NCBI GenBank assembly: GCA_964347915.1
Contig: CAYGAM010000104.1
Coordinates: 1-6,767 of the forward strand
Direction: 5' to 3'
Origin: CAYGAM01 sp964347915
GTDB lineage: Archaea > Thermoproteota > Nitrososphaeria > Nitrososphaerales > Nitrosopumilaceae
DNA: 6,767 nt
Both the position numbers and the translations under genes were made by a program. The notes below the pieces were generated by a model. That model searched no databases and was not told the DNA's origin. It worked only from the letters and a program-made list of their open reading frames with translations. Positions 1 to 4,842 of the stretch are shown here, piece by piece. Positions within the stretch are counted from its first letter, which is position 1. Every line of letters begins with the position of its first letter.

Positions 1-12
1 CGAGCCGTTCCT

Positions 13-111
13 GTGCGCACCTCTCCCGCACGAACCGTTTCCGTACGAATTGTTCTTGCCTGTCTTGTGTTGCTTTGCGCCGCACTCGGGACCGCCTCTC
101 ATGCTGCTGCC
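13..111 (+). other. Signal peptide coding segment of the surface protein
   Basis: Residues 1-33 have a charged n-region (several Arg), a hydrophobic core around IVLACLVLLCAAL, and a small-residue c-region ending AAA before Q34. This fits a Sec signal peptidase I site. The cysteines C17 and C22 lie inside the hydrophobic core and are not followed by a convincing mature lipoprotein N-terminus, so a lipobox is unlikely. Confidence 0.75.
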
Positions 112-2985
112 CAGGATGCCGGCTTTTTGTCCGGTACAGACTCGTTATTGCCGGCCCAGACTAGTCCGCACGATAACGCTTTTGACGCGGCCGCCGCCGA
201 GCCGCTCCTACTGTATATTCCAGACAAGATGATATCCGGCACAACATATCACGGCATGGCGCTTGTCGCAGAGCCGCAGGAATCCGATACCCTGGTATCG
301 CTTGTTACAATGTACGATGCAGTGCAGATTCCAGGAACAGTTGTGATACCGGCTGGAAGAAACCATGGAATATTTGAAATAACGCCAAAATACGCTGATC
401 AGGGCGTCACTGTATATGCCGTAACCGGCAGGCATTCCGCGTCCGCGTCATCTGCATTGTATCCCGGACTCGGAGACGCAACAGACATTCTCATAATGTC
501 GCCAGGATACCCAGGCAGCCTGAAGACATCGGCGGATGTCGTTCCGCTGCATATATTTCTGGTCGACGGACTCGGCAAGCCTGCGCGCGCAAAACAGGAC
601 ACTGCCGTTTATCTGTCATCTGATTCATCCATATCGTTTTCCAAGACAAACCGATACCAAAAGGAACTGGAGCATGTCATAAAAGCTGGAGAATACTATG
701 ATATCATATACGCCAAAATATCCGAGTCGGGAACTGTTCATGCGTCGTCCGGCTCAATGCACGGCAGCCTCAGTGTCGAATACGGCAGGCCGCAAATTGA
801 GGTAAAGTTTGCACTAGCTCCTGATATTGCAATGCCCAACTCTGTCGTCTATTATTACATCTGGCTTGAGCGGGACGGCAGGCCGTATGCTCCTGCAGAG
901 CCGATTGACGCGTATCTTACAATACAGGACGGACGGCTGGCGCGCTTCCCGCAGGCCCCCGCAGACGAATCTCCATACCACGACTATATCATAAACGGCA
1001 TTGCCCGAGGCATGCTGCAAGCCGGCAGTCCGGCATCTGCCAGTCCTGCAATCATTACGGCATCAGTGCCAGGCATTGGCAGCGCCAGCGCTGTTCTGGC
1101 AGTAGGGTATCATGCATCAGACGACGGCATTCTGCATTCTGACATCCGCAAAGCCGCGCCGTACGCCGCAGATTTATGCGAACCCTACTGCCGATACCCT
1201 GGCGATGCAGGGGACGCGCCAGGCGGGCGGCATCTTTTGGCAGACTCTGCGCTGCTCTGGGTGTATCCTAATCCGGCATCAGAACAGGCATGGGGCGTGC
1301 TTGGGGGATACCGCACCGCATACGCCCAGGATGCCGTCCTTCGGGCGGACTTGGAATCGGCAAAAGGAATAGACATCATGCCCGGTAGCAAGATAATGAT
1401 TCCTGCAGTATTCGAGCCTGATGCCCAGGCTGTCATCTCGTCCGACTCGGCGTCGGCCAAGCATGTAATGCAGCTGCGCCCAGGAGCCGCATCCGGCAGC
1501 GCAATGGAATTTCCATTGAATGTGCGCGGCAGCGGCTCTTTCACCGTATCCGCGCATGGCGCAAACTTTGAAGGCGTATCGCGCGAACTTGAATCAAAAG
1601 AGAGCTATGCGTCAAGCTTGAGCACAAGAATAACCAGAATATCCCAGGACGCCGCTATAGTATCAATAGTGGACGAGAGCGGATACGTTATTGACGCCTC
1701 AAGCGTCCTGGGCGAGATTGAGCCGCATTCAAGCTCTCCAATTGACTGGAAGCCGGGGCGCAGCGCGGGCGTTATGAGCAATTTTACCGCCGAAGCATTC
1801 GTCCATCTTTCAGGCGTGCAGTCATCTCCTGCAGGCATGTCCGAATATGACGACGGACTTGGCGTAGATCTCTGGATGCCTGGCATAGTTCATTCTCATG
1901 AGGAGTTTCCCGTGGCAGTTCATGCAATAAATCTGGACGGAGAGCCGCTGCGCCGCCTGACAGAATTTGAGAGCATGGGGCTGTCCGTGCATAACGGACG
2001 AGCTGCGGCCGCACAAGGACAGGCAGATGTCATGATAACGTCCGGCGGCCTTTTTGATGCGCAAAAGCTGCGTGCGTTTGATAACGATATATCGCAGGAA
2101 ATCTCATTATCATTTGACCGCCAGGCGCGGCTGGGAGACGATATTGTTCTGGATATCTCAACAGGCTCGGTGCCGGATCCCCTTGTCAAGGTGCAGGGCA
2201 GCCTGGATTTCAAGCCGGACACGGCAGGCAGGTACATTGCAACTCCAAAGGATGCAGGCCAATACGATGCCAAGATCAGGATAACCGGAGACGGCTGGAG
2301 CGCATACGAGCAGAATATTGCATTTGAAGTGAGAGAATACGCGGATGTTTCTCATGCCGCATTTGCCGACAGCAAAACGCCCATTCCGGTACAATTGCAG
2401 CTTGACAGCATAGGCAGCCATGCATCATTTGCCGTATCTGAAAGCGCGCCCATTCCGCACGGCGCATATCATGTTGCGGCTCCTGCCGAGATCACAATAG
2501 GACCAGGCAAATACGAGCACATTGCAACGACGCTAAACGATGCAAGCGCATCAGGAGCAGACTTTCTTGCAGAGATAGACCGTGATACCGTACTGGAGAG
2601 CGCCTACCGCCGGGTGGTGGATGTCCGCGCGGATCACATTTACGAATCCGAGCTTCAGGACAGCAGCCATGCAAGGTACGGGTACGGCGATGCCGCAACG
2701 ATAACTGCGCCCTGGAAGCACAAATCATACGGACTGGTGTGGCTTGCGCCTGCGCAGTGGAACGGCGTCAATCCGGAATACGTTTCAGCAGACCTGGGGT
2801 CGGCCTCATTTGCAGCGCTGGATGACCATCACATTACCATACACTATGAAGAAAATTATATCGTCCTGATTGCAGCAGCTGCCGCAGCATCCACCGCATT
2901 GGCCATACCTGCATGGAAAAAATTTGCAGATATCGCAGGTGCAGCAGGCATTGCCGCGTCCAAAATAAGGAGCATTCGCAGATGA
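13..2985 (+). CDS. Large secreted, C-terminally membrane-anchored beta-rich surface protein (Ig-like repeats), function unknown
   Basis: I do not recognise a named family. With the GTG at 13 the protein is 990 residues. Residues 13-25 are strongly hydrophobic after an Arg-containing start and lead to an AAAQ-type cleavage site near 33/34, so it is exported. Residues 949-967 form one hydrophobic segment followed by a short basic tail ending in IRSIRR, so the bulk faces outside and the C-terminus stays in the cytoplasm. The roughly 915-residue ectodomain is rich in Ser, Ala, Gly and alternating beta-strand patterns, with divergent Ig-like units at about 64-140, 163-258, 259-366, 619-718 and 722-775. 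The only mature cysteines are C389 and C393. One N-glycosylation sequon is visible (N590-F-T). No catalytic motif is seen. The frame is open to base 1 with no ribosome site before the GTG, so the start may lie upstream. Coupling to a pilus-platform gene suggests a surface adhesin or structural partner of that machine (inference). Confidence 0.85.
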   Translation: MRTSPARTVSVRIVLACLVLLCAALGTASHAAAQDAGFLSGTDSLLPAQTSPHDNAFDAAAAEPLLLYIPDKMISGTTYHGMALVAEPQESDTLVSLVTMYDAVQIPGTVVIPAGRNHGIFEITPKYADQGVTVYAVTGRHSASASSALYPGLGDATDILIMSPGYPGSLKTSADVVPLHIFLVDGLGKPARAKQDTAVYLSSDSSISFSKTNRYQKELEHVIKAGEYYDIIYAKISESGTVHASSGSMHGSLSVEYGRPQIEVKFALAPDIAMPNSVVYYYIWLERDGRPYAPAEPIDAYLTIQDGRLARFPQAPADESPYHDYIINGIARGMLQAGSPASASPAIITASVPGIGSASAVLAVGYHASDDGILHSDIRKAAPYAADLCEPYCRYPGDAGDAPGGRHLLADSALLWVYPNPASEQAWGVLGGYRTAYAQDAVLRADLESAKGIDIMPGSKIMIPAVFEPDAQAVISSDSASAKHVMQLRPGAASGSAMEFPLNVRGSGSFTVSAHGANFEGVSRELESKESYASSLSTRITRISQDAAIVSIVDESGYVIDASSVLGEIEPHSSSPIDWKPGRSAGVMSNFTAEAFVHLSGVQSSPAGMSEYDDGLGVDLWMPGIVHSHEEFPVAVHAINLDGEPLRRLTEFESMGLSVHNGRAAAAQGQADVMITSGGLFDAQKLRAFDNDISQEISLSFDRQARLGDDIVLDISTGSVPDPLVKVQGSLDFKPDTAGRYIATPKDAGQYDAKIRITGDGWSAYEQNIAFEVREYADVSHAAFADSKTPIPVQLQLDSIGSHASFAVSESAPIPHGAYHVAAPAEITIGPGKYEHIATTLNDASASGADFLAEIDRDTVLESAYRRVVDVRADHIYESELQDSSHARYGYGDAATITAPWKHKSYGLVWLAPAQWNGVNPEYVSADLGSASFAALDDHHITIHYEENYIVLIAAAAAASTALAIPAWKKFADIAGAAGIAASKIRSIRR
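202..1110 (+). repeat. Three divergent Ig-like units in the N-terminal half of the surface protein
   Basis: This is protein-level repetition seen by eye. Residues 163-258 and 259-366 share a strand pattern: HIFLVDGLGKPARA in the first resembles YYIWLERDGRPYAPA in the second, each followed by a beta segment (AVYLSSDSSISF and AYLTIQDGRLARF). The 64-140 unit ends with VIPAGRNHGIFEI and then a G-V-x-V-x-A strand. The 163-258 unit has the matching VIKAGEYYDIIYA and then G-T-V-x-A. The pattern resembles invasin/intimin-type or other Ig-like folds used in surface proteins. The fold assignment is inference. Confidence 0.5.
1867..2337 (+). repeat. Further Ig-like or PKD-like beta units in the C-terminal half of the surface protein
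   Basis: The unit beginning near residue 620 (LWMPGIVHSHEEFPVAVHA) echoes the first N-terminal unit beginning at residue 67 (LYIPDKMISGTTYHGMALV). Both have an L-aromatic-hydrophobic-P opening, a Ser at the same offset, an aromatic residue four positions later, and a hydrophobic strand. Residues 722-775 carry a D-x-A-G-x-Y strand pair (DTAGRYIA, then DAGQYDAKI) typical of the last strands of Ig-like or PKD-type beta sandwiches. Boundaries are approximate. Confidence 0.4.
2857..2913 (+). other. C-terminal transmembrane anchor of the surface protein
   Basis: Residues 949-967 (YIVLI, then an alanine-rich run to AIPAW) are uncharged and hydrophobic, flanked by acidic EEN on the outer side and by KK on the inner side. 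This follows the positive-inside rule for a single-pass protein with its C-terminus in the cytoplasm. The 23-residue tail after the helix is Ala-rich and basic and could contact a cytoplasmic or membrane partner. Confidence 0.8.
2967..2972 (+). promoter_or_regulatory. Shine-Dalgarno site for the platform protein gene
   Basis: AAGGAG lies inside the end of the preceding gene, nine bases before the ATG at 2982. It is the strongest ribosome site in the window and decides the start of the downstream gene: the in-frame ATG at 2913 has no comparable site and would create a 73-base overlap adding an unlikely Arg/Cys-rich N-terminus. Confidence 0.75.
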
Positions 2986-4838
2986 CGCTGCGCGCCCGCT
3001 GCTGGAGCCGCATGGACGGCAATCGCAAAACGTTCCAAGCTGCAACTGCATCTGCTGTTGCAGTCCTGGCATGGGCCGCGCTTTTCCTGGGCGGCAGGAC
3101 AATCGAGTGGCTTTATCTCGCAGCGGCGCTGCTTGCAGCATCGATTGCATTTTGGATTGCGTCAAGAGTAGATTCCGGATCAGGACATCCGGACATTGCC
3201 GTGCGCGAGTACGGCTCGTCTGCCATAAACCGAATCTTTGCGCACCTTGAAGCCAGAGTCGCTCTGGTAAAAAAACTCCGCATTTTCAACATGCGCCTGC
3301 TGCTCTCCATAGTTCAGAGGACAGGAGCAAGCCATGACGTTGAAAAGTCGTCCACAACCGCCTCCAGAGCAGCAGTACTGCTGATGATGCCGTCTCTTCC
3401 GCTGGGAATATGGTGCGCCCAGTACAGCCTGCCGCTTGCAGCGATATGCGCCGCTCCCATACCGGCATACTTTTGGCGGTACGTATCGCTGCGGCTGCAG
3501 ATTATTGAGCGCAAATCCAAGACAGAGGAAGAGACTGCATACTTTTTGTGCTATGTGCACGTACTGCAGTCCATAGGGCACGACCTGTATCATGCGTACG
3601 AGAGCCTGTCTGACGGAAGAATGTTTCCGGCAATGGCCAGAGATGCAAAGGAGATATGCAAGAGGGTGCGCGTCCTGGGCATTACAAAATCGGAATCCCT
3701 GTCCATGTATGCAAGGAACCATCCGCTTGAAAAATTTAGGGATTTTGTGGAAGGCTATCTTGCCAAGGCAACGCAGGTGGGCAGCGTGCCGCTGTACACC
3801 GAAGAGAAAGCCCGATACTTTTTTGCAGAGTATCAGGCAGCGTGGAAAAGGTACGAGAAGAGCGCCCAGGACATATTCTCAGGCATAATGATGGTATCCA
3901 TAATCCTGCCTCTTATGATAATGCTAAGCAGCATGATTGGAAATTCCGAGACTTCGTCCATGCTGGCTATGATCGGCTCAATGCTCTCGCCGCTGATGGC
4001 GGTAATAATGACAGCCGTCCTGGGATCCATTCAGCCTGCAGCAGGCGATCCTGTCCGGGTGTCCGTGCTTGGTCCCGCGTCAGGCGCTGCAGCATTTGCC
4101 GCATCGTACGCTGCCGGACTCGGACTGGCCCAAGTCATAGCCACCTCGTTTCTTGCGGGCGCGGCAGTCAATGCGGTTCTGGTCCGCCCGCAGCTTGCGG
4201 CAGTACGGAACCTGGACAGAATGATTCCGGAATTTATGCGGGATGTAACGGAGCTTTCCAGGACAGGCATGGGCATTGCGCAGATAATATCAAGCAGGAG
4301 GCATCGCGGAGCCCTTGGCAGGCTGCTGCAGCAGGCCTCGTCAAAGATGCAGATGGGAAGATCGCTTGATTCGGCAATGCTTGATATCGGCAGTACGTCG
4401 CCGGATACGAGATTTGTCATGTTTCTGCTGGAGCGCATCCGCCGCTCAGGCAGCAACTCGGCCGCCATTCTGAATATGATTACCGAGTTTACTCTCATGG
4501 TGCGCCAGACCAAGGAATCGGTTGCAAAGTCGCTGGCATCGCTAAACGTCATCGTGTACGCCGCGCCGTTTATCATACTCGGCATCGCTCATGTCATGAC
4601 GGGCATCTTTGCCGCAGGCGAAGCGGATGCTATTCCAGGCATGAGCATGCAGGCTCAGACGGGACAGATGACAAGCCTGGAAATCATGACCGCGCTCATT
4701 GCAATACCGCTTGGTTCACTGGCAGCCAAGGCGTCTTCGTATACCGTTCGGGATACGACGCCGCTTGCAATAACGTCTGCAAGCACACTGCTTGCAGTAT
4801 ATCTGACGCCGGCAATAGCTGCTGCGTTTTCGGGCTGA
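2982..4838 (+). CDS. TadC/FlaJ-like type II secretion/type IV pilus platform membrane protein with two T2SSF domains
   Basis: This is the inner-membrane platform on which an assembly ATPase acts in archaella, type IV pili and Tad/T2SS-type machines. The 618-residue product starts at ATG 2982, overlapping the preceding stop as ATGA. About 11 hydrophobic segments are visible, near residues 21-37, 42-60, 129-147, 149-166, 297-318, 325-349, 358-378, 380-401, 519-543, 563-583 and 595-616. Two helical cytoplasmic T2SSF-type domains lie at about 187-293 (AYFLCYVHVLQSIGHDLYHA) and 410-517 (IPEFMRDVTELSRTGMGIAQ). Each domain shows the typical opening helix, small or Gly residue, then a second helix, and each is followed by membrane helices. 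The tandem layout matches archaeal TadC/FlaJ/UpsF proteins rather than the single-domain bacterial TadB or TadC. The family is clear. Which machine it serves (adhesive pilus, Ups-like pilus, secretion) cannot be told from this gene alone, and no archaellum genes are adjacent in view. Confidence 0.88.
   Translation: MTLRARCWSRMDGNRKTFQAATASAVAVLAWAALFLGGRTIEWLYLAAALLAASIAFWIASRVDSGSGHPDIAVREYGSSAINRIFAHLEARVALVKKLRIFNMRLLLSIVQRTGASHDVEKSSTTASRAAVLLMMPSLPLGIWCAQYSLPLAAICAAPIPAYFWRYVSLRLQIIERKSKTEEETAYFLCYVHVLQSIGHDLYHAYESLSDGRMFPAMARDAKEICKRVRVLGITKSESLSMYARNHPLEKFRDFVEGYLAKATQVGSVPLYTEEKARYFFAEYQAAWKRYEKSAQDIFSGIMMVSIILPLMIMLSSMIGNSETSSMLAMIGSMLSPLMAVIMTAVLGSIQPAAGDPVRVSVLGPASGAAAFAASYAAGLGLAQVIATSFLAGAAVNAVLVRPQLAAVRNLDRMIPEFMRDVTELSRTGMGIAQIISSRRHRGALGRLLQQASSKMQMGRSLDSAMLDIGSTSPDTRFVMFLLERIRRSGSNSAAILNMITEFTLMVRQTKESVAKSLASLNVIVYAAPFIILGIAHVMTGIFAAGEADAIPGMSMQAQTGQMTSLEIMTALIAIPLGSLAAKASSYTVRDTTPLAITSASTLLAVYLTPAIAAAFSG
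3534..3935 (+). other. First T2SSF domain and following membrane helix of the platform protein
   Basis: Residues about 185-318. The segment opens with acidic residues (EEETAYFLCY), continues through an amphipathic helix pair ending near YESL, and includes conserved-looking charged helices before the hydrophobic stretch GIMMVSIILPLMIMLSSMIG. This is the usual order for T2SSF: a cytoplasmic helical bundle, then a transmembrane helix. Confidence 0.65.
4203..4601 (+). other. Second T2SSF domain and following membrane helix of the platform protein
   Basis: Residues about 408-540. The opening PEFMRDVTELSRTGMGIAQI is close to the T2SSF consensus in which P-x-F-L is followed by a helix, a Gly-containing turn and an S/A-rich helix. 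A charged bundle (through LLERIRRSGS) follows, then the membrane helix NVIVYAAPFIILGIAHVMTG. This is the better conserved of the two copies. Confidence 0.7.
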
Positions 4839-4842
4839 CATG
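4836..4842 (+). promoter_or_regulatory. Stop/start junction (TGAcATG) coupling the platform and ATPase genes
   Basis: The stop of the platform gene and the ATG of the ATPase gene are separated by one base. No convincing Shine-Dalgarno sequence precedes this ATG, so ribosomes finishing the platform gene probably re-initiate here. This ties ATPase output to platform output (inference from spacing). Confidence 0.6.

Noticed and set aside
2872..2889. GCA/GCT/GCC run as a possible microsatellite
   Set aside because: It is explained as codons for the alanine-rich transmembrane helix of the surface protein. It is imperfect and short.
3180..3722. 180-codon open frame on the minus strand
   Set aside because: It lies wholly opposite the platform gene, its translation is Cys/His/Arg-rich without domain character, and it has no ribosome site. 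It is a shadow of GC-biased coding sequence.
3842..4369. 175-codon open frame on the plus strand in another frame
   Set aside because: It is fully contained in the platform gene, and its Cys/Arg/His-rich composition is typical of an out-of-frame reading.
4031..4585. 184-codon open frame on the minus strand
   Set aside because: It is antisense to the second T2SSF domain, whose plus-strand reading has clear membrane helices and family motifs. The minus reading is Ser/Arg/Ala low-complexity.
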